Source: Candidatus Doudnabacteria bacterium (GTDB lineage Bacteria > Patescibacteriota > Doudnabacteria > UBA920). Taken from it: a stretch of DNA of 35,535 bases. The translations under genes and the position numbers were made by a program. Below the pieces are notes generated by a model, which was not told the DNA's origin, searched no databases, and saw only the letters and a list, made by a program, of their open reading frames with translations. Below are positions 7,350-14,062 of the stretch, one piece after another. Where the stretch lies: positions 1 through 35,535 of the forward strand of contig JADZEH010000001.1 in assembly GCA_020850635.1 (NCBI GenBank). Direction: 5' to 3'. Within the stretch, counting starts at the first letter, position 1, and each line of letters opens with the position of its first letter.

Positions 7350-7799
7350 ATGGAACATCTACACTATACAATCCAGATCAATGCTCCTCAAAAAAAAGTT
7401 TGGGACACAATGTTAGACGAAGAAACATACAAGCAATGGACATCAGTTTTTAATCCCGACTCTTCAGCAGAATCATACGTTGAAGGCGATTGGGATGAAG
7501 GAAGCGATATTAAGTTTTTAGGCAAGAACAAAGACGGCACTGTCTCAGGCATGATCGGAAAAATACAAGAATCCAGACCAGGTGAATTTATTTCCATCAA
7601 GTACTCTGGTGAAATAATGCAGGGTAAGGAAAGTATATATGGACCCGATGAGTTATTTTTTGAAAACTACACTTTCAACGAAAAAGATGGCGGGACTGAA
7701 TTGATAGTAGACATTAACGTGAAAGATGAATATAAGGATATGTTTAACGGTATGTGGCCAAAAGCCTTAGAAACACTAAAGCAGCTGGCTGAAAAATAA
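7350..7799 (+). CDS. SRPBCC (START-like, AHSA1-type) domain protein
   Basis: A 149-residue single-domain protein. The opening LHYTIQINAPQKKVWDTML, then EETYKQWTSVFNP near residues 25-38 and the closing amphipathic helix (MFNGMWPKALETLKQLAEK) are the usual marks of the AHSA1-like SRPBCC fold. It has a large hydrophobic ligand pocket. Members bind lipids or other hydrophobic ligands or act as co-chaperone-like proteins; nothing here fixes the ligand. Monocistronic, with its own promoter at 7314-7342 and a terminator at 7838-7866. Confidence 0.85.
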   Translation: MEHLHYTIQINAPQKKVWDTMLDEETYKQWTSVFNPDSSAESYVEGDWDEGSDIKFLGKNKDGTVSGMIGKIQESRPGEFISIKYSGEIMQGKESIYGPDELFFENYTFNEKDGGTELIVDINVKDEYKDMFNGMWPKALETLKQLAEK

Positions 7800-7837
7800 A
7801 AACCGCCGCATACCTGCATCAATTGAAGTAAGAAAAA

Positions 7838-7866
7838 AACCGTTAACTTATTTAGCGGTTTTTTGT
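7838..7866 (+). terminator. intrinsic terminator of SRPBCC gene
   Basis: AACCGTTAA (7838-7846) pairs with TTAGCGGTT (7852-7860) with one G.T pair, followed by TTTTTTG. The TTAACT inside it can double as -35 of the next promoter. Confidence 0.8.
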
Positions 7867-7872
7867 TACACT
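7867..7872 (+). promoter_or_regulatory. -10 box, leaderless promoter
   Basis: TACACT lies exactly 6 nt before the ATG at 7879. A weak -35 (TTAACT, 7843-7848) is 18 nt upstream, inside the preceding terminator stem. Confidence 0.5.
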
Positions 7873-7878
7873 ATAAAT

Positions 7879-8163
7879 ATGAATATTGATTTAGTCTGGA
7901 ACGAATTCAGATTTGAAATAGCACTGCTAATTTTTGTAGCTTATATTGTTGTAGACGGCATGTATGCTTATTACACATTAGCGGTTACGAAACGAAAACC
8001 TTATTCAGCAGCAAATGTTGGTGCTTTGATGCATTTTATACTCGCCCTCGGTGTATTAAGTTATGTCCAAAATTATTTGTACCTAATTCCTTTAGCTCTA
8101 GGTTCTTGGGTTGGAACCTTTATTATCGTCAAAAGAGAACAAGAAAAACCACCTCTGCAATGA
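7879..8163 (+). CDS. small membrane protein with three predicted helices
   Basis: This 94-residue protein is not one I can name. Hydrophobic segments fall near residues 13-34 (IALLIFVAYIVVDGMYAYYTL), 46-64 (VGALMHFILALGVLSYVQN) and 66-84. A short loop TKRKPYSAAN sits between helices 1 and 2, and the tail is charged. It appears to be expressed from a leaderless transcript. Its TGA stop falls inside the terminator hairpin at 8150-8167. Confidence 0.75.
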   Translation: MNIDLVWNEFRFEIALLIFVAYIVVDGMYAYYTLAVTKRKPYSAANVGALMHFILALGVLSYVQNYLYLIPLALGSWVGTFIIVKREQEKPPLQ

Positions 8164-8174
8164 GGTGTTTTTTT
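8150..8174 (+). terminator. terminator overlapping a stop codon
   Basis: CACCTC (8150-8155) and GAGGTG (8162-8167) form a stem followed by eight T residues. The TGA stop (8161-8163) is partly in the stem, so a terminating ribosome and the hairpin would compete. Confidence 0.75.
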
Positions 8175-8176
8175 GT

Positions 8177-8182
8177 TATAAT
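8177..8182 (+). promoter_or_regulatory. -10 box, leaderless promoter
   Basis: A consensus TATAAT ends 6 nt before the ATG at 8189, directly after the terminator T run. This decides the start codon of the next gene. Confidence 0.65.
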
Positions 8183-8188
8183 ATGGCT

Positions 8189-8491
8189 ATGAGCAAACAA
8201 ATCTCCAGCGGGACATCACATAAATTACCATCAGATTTACTTAAGGCTCTGTCTTCTGATAAATCCGCAACAGCTCTATGGGAAGACCTTACTCCTCTCA
8301 CGCGCAATGAGTGGATTTGTTGGGTGACTTTTGTTAAAAAAGACGAAACCAGAAAAGAGCACGTTAAAAGAACAATCAGCGAACTTAAGGAAGGCATGCG
8401 CCGTCCATGTTGCTGGTTAGGATGTATTCACCGCAAAGATAAGAAAATAAGCCCTTCAGTGCAAGCAGTCCTTAAAAAACTTTCAAGATAA
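8189..8491 (+). CDS. YdeI/OmpD-associated-like protein
   Basis: About 100 residues. The core LPSDLLKALSSDKSATALWE, then LTPLTRNEWICWVTFVKKDETRKEHVKRTISELKEG split over one helix pair, and RRPCCWLGCIHR match the YdeI/OmpD-associated (OmdA, 'bacteriocin-protection') family signature of P.TR..W and PCCW.GC.HR. The biochemical role of the family is poorly defined. I chose ATG 8189 because TATAAT ends 6 nt before it; ATG 8183 in frame would add two residues, and an extension back to 8111 would run through the preceding terminator. Confidence 0.82.
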   Translation: MSKQISSGTSHKLPSDLLKALSSDKSATALWEDLTPLTRNEWICWVTFVKKDETRKEHVKRTISELKEGMRRPCCWLGCIHRKDKKISPSVQAVLKKLSR

Positions 8492-8510
8492 TAAAAGTAA
8501 ACAAAACTAT

Positions 8511-8975
8511 ATGAAAAAGCTATTTACATGGCAGGCGCTTCTCCTCTTAGCTGGGACTGTGTTTGCTGGATACAATGTCGTAAAAAACTTTGTCACCTTC
8601 TATGGTTTTGAAGGAACGATTTTCAAACTCCAAGACTGTACCATTCCTAACCCAGTAACCCAAGCCTGTTTTTATGGTGCTGTAGGATTTTTGATTGCCT
8701 TGATATGGTCTATATCCTTACTCCAAAAACCAACAAATAAAAAACAACACTACCTATGGTGGTTTTTGTCAGCAGGAACGATTTTCGCTTGGTACAATGT
8801 CACAAAAGAATTCATTCTTTTTTATGGCACTCGAAGCGGTCCAGCGCTAGGTTGCTCTGCTACTCCGATTACTAATCCCTTTCTGACACCGTGCTTTACA
8901 GGAGCAACTATCTTTCTCATAACTGCAATACTGTCAGGGGTAATTTACTCTCGCTTATCAAAACAATCAAACTAA
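8511..8975 (+). CDS. four-helix membrane protein made of two homologous halves
   Basis: A 154-residue protein built from an internal duplication. Half one has LLAGTVFAGYNVVKNFVTFYG near residues 12-32, then C and PNPVTQACFYGA. Half two has LSAGTIFAWYNVTKEFILFYG near 86-106, then C and TNPFLTPCFTGA. Each half therefore has a membrane helix, an exported loop with two conserved cysteines, and a second helix. The cysteine spacing suggests one disulfide per half on the outer face. I do not recognise the family. It starts 19 nt after the YdeI-like gene and ends 1 nt before the HIT gene. Confidence 0.78.
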   Translation: MKKLFTWQALLLLAGTVFAGYNVVKNFVTFYGFEGTIFKLQDCTIPNPVTQACFYGAVGFLIALIWSISLLQKPTNKKQHYLWWFLSAGTIFAWYNVTKEFILFYGTRSGPALGCSATPITNPFLTPCFTGATIFLITAILSGVIYSRLSKQSN

Positions 8976-8976
8976 C

Positions 8977-9432
8977 ATGAACGACTGTATTTTTTGCAAA
9001 ATTGTGGCGGGGGAACTCCCCTCACACCAAATCTGGGAAGATGAACAACATTTAGCTTTCTTAACGATATTTCCTAATACCGCTGGAGCAACTGTTGTTA
9101 TTCCGAAAGTGCATTACCCGAGCTACCCCTTTGACTTACCCGACGAAGCTCTCTCCAACCTAATTATTGCCACTAAAAAGGTAGCAAAACTCTTAGATTC
9201 TAAGTTAGAGGATGTGGGTAGAACAGCTTTGGTCTTTGAGGGTTACGGGGTTGATCACGTTCATTCAAAGCTTTTCCCTATGCACGGCACCAAAACCAAA
9301 GATTGGAAACCAATCGAATCATCAGTGGAAAAGTATTTTGATAAATACGAAGGCTATATCTCTTCACACGACTACAAACGCGCGAACGACGACATGCTCG
9401 CAGACTTAGCATCTAAAATTCGTGAATCATAA
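8977..9432 (+). CDS. HIT family hydrolase with altered histidine triad
   Basis: A 151-residue protein opening with CIFCKIVAGELPSHQIWED, the classic start of HIT (Hint/Fhit) proteins, followed by HLAFLTIFPNTAGATVVIPK. The active-site segment reads DHVHSKLFPMH: His94 and the presumed nucleophile His96 are kept, while the third triad position (98) is Lys. The family cleaves nucleotide phosphoramidates or dinucleoside polyphosphates. The Lys variant may mark a subfamily or altered chemistry. The ATG follows the previous stop by 1 nt, so it is probably co-transcribed with it. Confidence 0.88.
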   Translation: MNDCIFCKIVAGELPSHQIWEDEQHLAFLTIFPNTAGATVVIPKVHYPSYPFDLPDEALSNLIIATKKVAKLLDSKLEDVGRTALVFEGYGVDHVHSKLFPMHGTKTKDWKPIESSVEKYFDKYEGYISSHDYKRANDDMLADLASKIRES

Positions 9433-9443
9433 TCAATATAGCC

Positions 9444-9794
9444 ATGAAAGCATTCAAAACCATAGACGCGTACATAAAGACTTTTCCTGGTGATATCGAA
9501 GAAATTCTGCAAAGAATACGCGCGACAATTCATAAAGCTGCGCCAAAAGCCGAAGAAACAATCAAATATGGCATTCCGACTTTCGTTTTTAACGGAAACT
9601 TAGTTCACTTTGGTGGTTTCAAAAATCACATCGGATTTTTCCCAGGTTCATCTGGTGTAAAAAACTTTCAAAAAGAACTTCTAAAATACAAAACTTCAAA
9701 AGGGACGATCCAATTTCAACTAAATGAACCAATCCCCTACGCTCTTATAACAAAAATCACCAAGTTTCGCGTTAAAGAAAACTTAGCGAAATAA
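9444..9794 (+). CDS. DUF1801 (YdhG/YjbR-like) protein
   Basis: A 116-residue protein with the DUF1801 pattern: IDAYIKTFPGDIEEILQRIR at the start, then KAAPKAEETIKYGIPTFVF near residues 31-49, LVHFGGFKNHIGFFPG near 53-68, and KGTIQFQLNEPIP near 85-97. Members have a CyaY/YjbR-like fold; some are called iron chaperones, but the function is not settled. It lies 11 nt after the HIT gene, likely in the same transcript. Confidence 0.87.
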   Translation: MKAFKTIDAYIKTFPGDIEEILQRIRATIHKAAPKAEETIKYGIPTFVFNGNLVHFGGFKNHIGFFPGSSGVKNFQKELLKYKTSKGTIQFQLNEPIPYALITKITKFRVKENLAK

Positions 9795-9807
9795 ATTAGA
9801 TGTTTGC

Positions 9808-9813
9808 TATACT
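9808..9813 (+). promoter_or_regulatory. -10 box of DUF1761 gene
   Basis: TATACT with no convincing -35. Unlike many neighbours this gene has a leader with a Shine-Dalgarno AGGAG (9829-9833) 8 nt before the ATG at 9842. Confidence 0.45.
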
Positions 9814-9841
9814 TTAATTAATTAACTAGGAGTAATAAGTT

Positions 9842-10255
9842 ATGGATATTAACTATTGGGCAGTGATAGTCTCAGCAGTTGTGTCTATTATTATTGGGAG
9901 TTTATGGTATGGTCCTTTGTTCGGCAAAGCCTTCATGAAAGCTATGGGCATGAATGAATGGAGTGAGGAAAAGAAAGCCAGAATGAAGAAAAGCATGACT
10001 ATGAGTTATGTTTTACAGGCTGTGGCCAGCCTCGTCATGTTTTATGTTCTTGCTCGATTTATGATTGGCATGGATCAGATGTCGGTACAAGGCGGACTCA
10101 CCACAGCGTTATGGGTCTGGATTGGTTTTGTCTTACCAATACATCTAGGTGATGCTGTCTGGGGTGGTAAATGGATTTTGTTCCGCATCAACTCTGGCAA
10201 CATGCTCGTAACATTGTTAGTGGTCGGTGCTATCCTTGGTGCTTGGGTCCAATAA
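9842..10255 (+). CDS. DUF1761 membrane protein
   Basis: A 137-residue protein matching DUF1761: an N-terminal helix with SIIIGSLWYGPLFGKAFMKA near residues 15-34, a basic amphipathic stretch WSEEKKARMKKSM, a second helix, then a helix rich in Trp and Gly (GGLTTALWVWIGFVLPIHLG) and a final helix (MLVTLLVVGAILGAWV). The function of the family is unknown. A good Shine-Dalgarno (AGGAG) precedes the ATG, and the strong two-way terminator at 10268-10307 follows. Confidence 0.88.
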   Translation: MDINYWAVIVSAVVSIIIGSLWYGPLFGKAFMKAMGMNEWSEEKKARMKKSMTMSYVLQAVASLVMFYVLARFMIGMDQMSVQGGLTTALWVWIGFVLPIHLGDAVWGGKWILFRINSGNMLVTLLVVGAILGAWVQ

Positions 10256-10267
10256 TAGATTTATTTT

Positions 10268-10307
10268 AAAACGTCCAGCCCTTTCATGAAAGGGCTGGAC
10301 GTTTTTT
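10268..10307. terminator. strong bidirectional terminator
   Basis: A perfect 17-bp stem (10268-10284 with 10289-10305) closes on CATG, with A and T runs outside. It serves the convergent DUF1761 gene and the minus-strand gene ending at 10306; the hairpin overlaps the latter's stop by 2 nt. Confidence 0.92.
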
Positions 10308-10872
10308 ATTTACCAGTTCCACGTTTTATCAATTCAATTAAGTTCACAACTTCAGCTTCCGATACATCAGCTATAGCAGCTGTTACCGGACGTTGATCAT
10401 CAAACTGAATTGGTTTCCCAAGTATATTTGCATACGCTACTGCACAAATGCGATGGCCACCTTCAATATGAAGGAGATCGCCATTTGGTTTGCGAAACAA
10501 GATTATTGTGGTTGGTAATGGAAAATTTTCTGATAGCGGAACAACCCGATCATGGGTTTTACACCATTTAAAAAATTCTGGAATTTCCATAGCCTGTGCG
10601 AACGTGGTTGTAAGTTGATTATCAAAAAACTTCGACCATCCCGGATATGGTCCAATAATAATTTTAGGAAGTTCTTTGCCTGGATTTTTGATTGTTTCTA
10701 AGGTCCAATCTTTTTTATCCATCCCAAAACGAAGCGCTGTAGCTAAACGCCATTCCGTGATTGAATTAAAACCCTTAGCCTTAGCCACGGGCAAAGTATC
10801 TCGCCCCTCAACTTGCATCACTTCAGCGTCCATCCAAATTTTAAAAACTTCGTCAAATGTCAGTTGTTTCAT
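10306..10872 (-). CDS. hypothetical protein with ParB/Srx-like GGHR motif
   Basis: A 188-residue soluble protein. Residues 1-60 are helical (FDEVFKIWMDAEVMQVEGRD, then ITEWRLATALRFG). Near 140 the segment LLHIEGGHRICAVAYANILG resembles the substrate-binding motif of ParB/sulfiredoxin-fold proteins (G.HR..A), and TIILFRKPNGD lies just before it. I cannot assign a function; the fold guess rests on that motif alone. An upstream TAAAAT preceded by TATGG looks like an extended -10, and AAGGAAT lies about 10 nt before the ATG. Confidence 0.7.
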   Translation of the reverse strand: MKQLTFDEVFKIWMDAEVMQVEGRDTLPVAKAKGFNSITEWRLATALRFGMDKKDWTLETIKNPGKELPKIIIGPYPGWSKFFDNQLTTTFAQAMEIPEFFKWCKTHDRVVPLSENFPLPTTIILFRKPNGDLLHIEGGHRICAVAYANILGKPIQFDDQRPVTAAIADVSEAEVVNLIELIKRGTGK

Positions 10873-10940
10873 AATCCATCATTCCTTTTCTGTATTTTAC
10901 CATAAACCCTACGCCGACGTGATGGCGTTCTAAAACTCAA

Positions 10941-10968
10941 TAGACATTTTTATTATTAGTGCTAATAT
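10941..10968 (+). promoter_or_regulatory. leaderless promoter of small membrane ORF
   Basis: TAGACA (10941-10946), 16 nt, TAATAT (10963-10968), then AAAAAA and the ATG at 10975. Confidence 0.55.
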
Positions 10969-10974
10969 AAAAAA

Positions 10975-11139
10975 ATGGAACGAATAAAAATCGAAAATCA
11001 CACATTTACTGGAAGCTTGTGGTTTATCGGATGGTTATTTACCATCGGGTTTCTCCATCTGAGCTTCGGTAAAGGCTTGCTGGCAATCATCATCTGGCCA
11101 TACTACATGGGCGACATGATTAGCACCTTCGTGCGCTAA
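10975..11139 (+). CDS. 54-residue membrane protein
   Basis: A short frame of 54 codons plus TAA. It starts MERIKIENHTFTGSLWFIG and continues with a helix (WLFTIGFLHLSFGKGLLAI) and a second hydrophobic stretch ending IIWPYYMGD. The aromatic-rich pattern W.IGWLFTIGF....IIWPYY is one I associate with a widespread family of tiny uncharacterised bacterial membrane proteins. The -10 box exactly 6 nt before the ATG and the terminator at 11221-11247 support a real gene. Confidence 0.72.
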   Translation: MERIKIENHTFTGSLWFIGWLFTIGFLHLSFGKGLLAIIIWPYYMGDMISTFVR

Positions 11140-11220
11140 ATTATGTGAACAAAGTGTAAATGAGCGCAAGCTCCTCGGCCTTGAGTAGATTTCGCCCTCA
11201 ACGGCACGGGAACAGAAAAT

Positions 11221-11247
11221 CCGCATCCATCAGGGTGCGGCATTTTT
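11221..11247 (+). terminator. intrinsic terminator
   Basis: CCGCATC / GGTGCGG with one T.G pair around CATCAG, followed by CATTTTTT. It lies 80 nt after the 54-residue gene; the interval holds no recognisable gene. Confidence 0.7.
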
Positions 11248-11290
11248 TATCTAAAATGCTAATTTATATCTTAATTCATCAATAAAGTGA

Positions 11291-11296
11291 TATAAT
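11291..11296 (+). promoter_or_regulatory. -10 box upstream of four-helix gene
   Basis: Consensus TATAAT in GTGATATAATAG, about 30 nt before the ATG at 11326; no clear -35. Confidence 0.5.
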
Positions 11297-11325
11297 AGAA
11301 TTAAGATCAATAAAGCGAAACAAAA

Positions 11326-11706
11326 ATGGGCGAAGCATATGTGTTCCAAATCATGGGTCTAGTTTTGGTAGCCGCCGGTTTGGGTATGAGCCTAAACATG
11401 GATTTCTATCGCCGTATTTTAAGCCATTACAGCGAAGAGCCAACAGCAATTTACTTAAACGGTATTATTGCTACATCCATAGGTTTTTTACTAGTTCGTA
11501 ACTACAGTAGCCTAGAGGGTTGGACTGCTCTCTTAACAATAATCGGCTGGCTAACCTTACTCAAAGGTTTAACCATCTTGATTATGCCAAAAACTCACGT
11601 CGCTGTAGTTGCTTACTTTAAGAACAACGTAACATACTTGCGCTCAGCAAGTATTGCAGTTCTTATCCTCGGTATAGTCATGCTTATTGGGGCAAATAGT
11701 CTGTAA
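11326..11706 (+). CDS. membrane protein with four predicted helices
   Basis: A 126-residue protein with hydrophobic stretches near residues 5-25, 42-58, 66-88 and 104-123. Between helices 1 and 2 is MDFYRRILSHYSEEPTAIYL. The middle WTALLTIIGWLTLLKGLTIL, then IMPKTHVAVVAYF, resembles uncharacterised integral membrane proteins in which a short amphipathic segment follows each helix pair. I do not have a family name. It is followed within 53 nt by a secreted protein gene with its own Shine-Dalgarno. Confidence 0.72.
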   Translation: MGEAYVFQIMGLVLVAAGLGMSLNMDFYRRILSHYSEEPTAIYLNGIIATSIGFLLVRNYSSLEGWTALLTIIGWLTLLKGLTILIMPKTHVAVVAYFKNNVTYLRSASIAVLILGIVMLIGANSL

Positions 11707-11759
11707 ACAAAGCGTAGAAAAAGTTCAAAAATTTTCGTAATACTAAAGAAAGGGGCATC

Positions 11760-12401
11760 ATGAATAAAAACCTTGCGATCGTGGCTATCGTAATACTTTT
11801 GATTGGCGGAGGTGCTGCTTTCTATTTTGGCTTTAATGCTGGTTACGAAAAGGCAATTGAAAAATCACAAACAGATCAAGCGAAAACTTCTGAAACGGCC
11901 CCAAACGAACGAGTCAGTGGTGAAGTTGATCGCGTCCCGACAAACGACATCCCCGACAATACTAATCAGGTGAGCTTTCAAAAAACTGAAAAGTACGGTT
12001 ATTACGGAACTTTAACCGTCACCGGTTACTTAGATATCCAAACGCGCACCTGTAACCCAGGAGATATGTGTGGCGAAACTGTGGACTATGCTTCGTTTGT
12101 TATTACAAAAAACAATCCTGAAATTCTTAAAGAGTTTGCTGCTACTCAACCAGGGACAACTTTTATTAGCCCTGACCGAATTGGCTTAGGTTGCTATCAA
12201 AAAGACGAAGGTCGTATATATTACGAAAACTTCGGTGATAGTGACAGCATTACCAGTAACATTGTGGGTAGCGATTTAGCCAAGCTCGAAGCTAGCACGA
12301 GAGATAAACCTGTTGAACTTAAACTCACGAAGCCAGTTCACACCACAAATCGCAACGAACCAGATTGTTATTCCCTGTTCCGCAACTTCGACCTTCTATA
12401 A
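11760..12401 (+). CDS. exported or anchored protein, unknown function
   Basis: A 213-residue protein. Residues 5-24 are a hydrophobic signal anchor (AIVAIVILLIGGGAAFYFGF). A polar linker (about residues 30-75) rich in Thr, Asp, Asn and Pro follows, then a compact beta-rich domain with YYGTLTVTGYLDIQTR. Cysteines in RTCNPGDMC, LGCYQ and PDCYS could form two disulfides outside the cell. No family recognised. AAAGGGG shortly before the ATG can act as a Shine-Dalgarno. It is 9 nt upstream of rsgA. Confidence 0.73.
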   Translation: MNKNLAIVAIVILLIGGGAAFYFGFNAGYEKAIEKSQTDQAKTSETAPNERVSGEVDRVPTNDIPDNTNQVSFQKTEKYGYYGTLTVTGYLDIQTRTCNPGDMCGETVDYASFVITKNNPEILKEFAATQPGTTFISPDRIGLGCYQKDEGRIYYENFGDSDSITSNIVGSDLAKLEASTRDKPVELKLTKPVHTTNRNEPDCYSLFRNFDLL

Positions 12402-12410
12402 ACGTTGACT

Positions 12411-13475
12411 ATGAATATTATTGATGCTGGTTGGAAACACTATATATCGAAGCAAAAAGACAGTTACGATGAAAATCGGGTTGGTCGAGTCATTACAGAA
12501 CACAAACAAGGTGTAATCTTGATCACCAACGAAGGTGAACTGGTGGGTGTAGTGCCTCGTAAATTTATCTACAAAACCGATGAATTTCAAAGGCCCAAAG
12601 CAGGTGATTGGGTGGTTTTTGATAAACTTCCACAAGAACAGAAAGCGGTCATAACCCAAGTACTCCCCCGTTTAACCACACTCGCTCGCAAAGAAGTTGG
12701 TAAAAAAATTCAAACTCAAGTGATCGCCACAAATATTGACGTTGTGTTTGTTGTAATGGGACTCGATGAAGACTATAATGTCTCACGAGTTGAACGATAC
12801 TTACTGCTCGTCAAAGACAGCGGTGCTCGTGCAGTTATCATATTAAATAAAAGCGACAAGGCTACCGACCTGGAACAACAACTTGATAAAATCAAAGCAA
12901 TCGCCAATGAAACCCCAATAATTTCTATTGAAGCGACGAATCAAAATGAGATTGAGAAAATTACTAAATACATCAAACCAGGAGAAACTTTAGTTTTTGT
13001 TGGCTCTTCTGGTGTTGGTAAATCAACCTTGATAAACAACTTAATTGGTTTCAAGCGACAACACACTCAAGAAGTTCGCGAAAAAGATGATAAGGGTAAG
13101 CACACCACGACCAGACGAGAACTTATCCTGCTTGCCAATGGGGCTGTGTTAATCGACACTCCAGGCATGCGAGAACTAGGCACCGTCGCTTCCGAAGAAT
13201 CGCTCTCAGCAAACTTTGCTGATATTGAAAGCCTTGCCTTGAAATGTCAGTTTCGTGATTGCGACCATGAAAAAAGTGATGGCTGTGCCATACTTCAAGC
13301 CATTAAAAACAAAAAAATTAGTCGTAAACATTACGAACAATTTTTAAAACTCCGCAAAGAAGTCAATCGCATCGAAGCCTTTGATGACACCCGCAAACAA
13401 CAAAACCTCAAACTGCGAGCAAAGAAACAAAGTAAAACTATCAAGAAAATCCTCCAAAACAAAAACCGCCGATAA
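12411..13475 (+). CDS. rsgA: ribosome small-subunit-dependent GTPase A (RsgA/YjeQ)
   Basis: About 354 residues with the circularly permuted GTPase order that defines RsgA. An N-terminal OB-fold is followed by G4 NKSD near 146-149, then G1 GSSGVGKST near 198-206, a switch-region TTTRRE, G3 DTPGMRE near 249, and the C-terminal zinc finger C..RDCDHEKSDGC near 279-292. RsgA checks late 30S maturation near h44. A Lys-rich tail ends the protein. I use ATG 12411; an in-frame TTG two codons earlier is less likely. The stop codon lies inside the terminator stem shared with the convergent SET gene. Confidence 0.96.
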   Translation: MNIIDAGWKHYISKQKDSYDENRVGRVITEHKQGVILITNEGELVGVVPRKFIYKTDEFQRPKAGDWVVFDKLPQEQKAVITQVLPRLTTLARKEVGKKIQTQVIATNIDVVFVVMGLDEDYNVSRVERYLLLVKDSGARAVIILNKSDKATDLEQQLDKIKAIANETPIISIEATNQNEIEKITKYIKPGETLVFVGSSGVGKSTLINNLIGFKRQHTQEVREKDDKGKHTTTRRELILLANGAVLIDTPGMRELGTVASEESLSANFADIESLALKCQFRDCDHEKSDGCAILQAIKNKKISRKHYEQFLKLRKEVNRIEAFDDTRKQQNLKLRAKKQSKTIKKILQNKNRR

Positions 13476-13498
13476 CGTTATCGGGCGGTTTTTGTTTT
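13464..13498. terminator. bidirectional terminator over two convergent stop codons
   Basis: AAAACCGCC (from 13462) pairs with GGCGGTTTT around GATAACGTTATC, which is itself palindromic; A and T runs flank it. The rsgA stop (13473-13475) and the SET-gene stop (13478-13480) both lie inside the hairpin. Confidence 0.85.
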
Positions 13499-13957
13499 GG
13501 CTCGCTTCTTTGTAACTTTCTTCTTCACTGCTTTCTTTTTAGGCCGTGGTAAATACAAATGCTTCTCAGCATGACACTTACATCCATACGGCTTGATGAA
13601 ATCATCATAATACTCTTTGCCGTAGTCATAACCAATCTCCTCACCGGCAGCAATATTTTTGATGGCACTAATTAAGACTCTGCCCTTTTTGATATCAACT
13701 TCAGCATTTGGTTTACATGAGTGATTGATGTATCGCGCCACATTCTTACGACTAGTGCCATCTATAGTTTTATTTCTACTAATTTCAAACAGATACTTCC
13801 CGCCTTTAGCCTGAACTTGGGCTTCGTTTAATATAGGTCCCTTGTACTCAATAATAAACTGCTTTTTGGGAATGGCATTTACGGCGTACAAACCTAGGCC
13901 AGCACGAGACCGCTTAACCTGAACTTTCGACGGTTTATAGACTTTCTCTTTTTTCAT
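13478..13957 (-). CDS. SET-domain protein (putative lysine methyltransferase) with basic tail
   Basis: A 159-residue protein that is essentially one SET domain. It has SRAGLGLYAVNAIPKKQFIIEY at the start, NVARYINHSCKPNAE at residues 72-86 (the NHS pseudo-knot motif), GEEIGYDYG at 105-113, and a post-SET-like GCKCHA near 125-130. A tail of about 20 mostly Lys/Arg residues resembles eukaryotic or archaeal chromatin proteins and could bind nucleic acid. SET enzymes transfer methyl from S-adenosylmethionine to protein lysine; the substrate is unknown. An extended -10 TGGTATAAT (box at 13985-13990) lies upstream. Confidence 0.9.
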   Translation of the reverse strand: MKKEKVYKPSKVQVKRSRAGLGLYAVNAIPKKQFIIEYKGPILNEAQVQAKGGKYLFEISRNKTIDGTSRKNVARYINHSCKPNAEVDIKKGRVLISAIKNIAAGEEIGYDYGKEYYDDFIKPYGCKCHAEKHLYLPRPKKKAVKKKVTKKRAKTKTAR

Positions 13958-13984
13958 GGATATCCTATAATGATTAACTCAGGA

Positions 13985-13990
13985 ATTATA
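13985..13990 (-). promoter_or_regulatory. extended -10 of SET gene
   Basis: TATAAT preceded by TGG on the minus strand, about 28 nt before the ATG at 13957; AGGA lies near the start. Confidence 0.5.
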
Positions 13991-14030
13991 CCACAACCCT
14001 CACTAACTTGAGTGTTTTTTTATATATCGA

Positions 14031-14036
14031 TATACT
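14031..14036 (+). promoter_or_regulatory. -10 box of DinB-mscL unit
   Basis: TATACT 26 nt before the ATG at 14063; it follows a short hairpin with T run at about 13999-14021. Confidence 0.4.
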
Positions 14037-14062
14037 AAAAGTAATCTATTAACGAAACTATC

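Noticed and set aside
8111-8182. Longer N-terminus for the YdeI-like protein
   Set aside because: It would run through the previous gene's terminator and the TATAAT box.
11035-11226. Minus-strand 63-codon frame
   Set aside because: Antisense to the 54-residue membrane gene and its terminator, with Arg/Ser/His-rich shadow composition.
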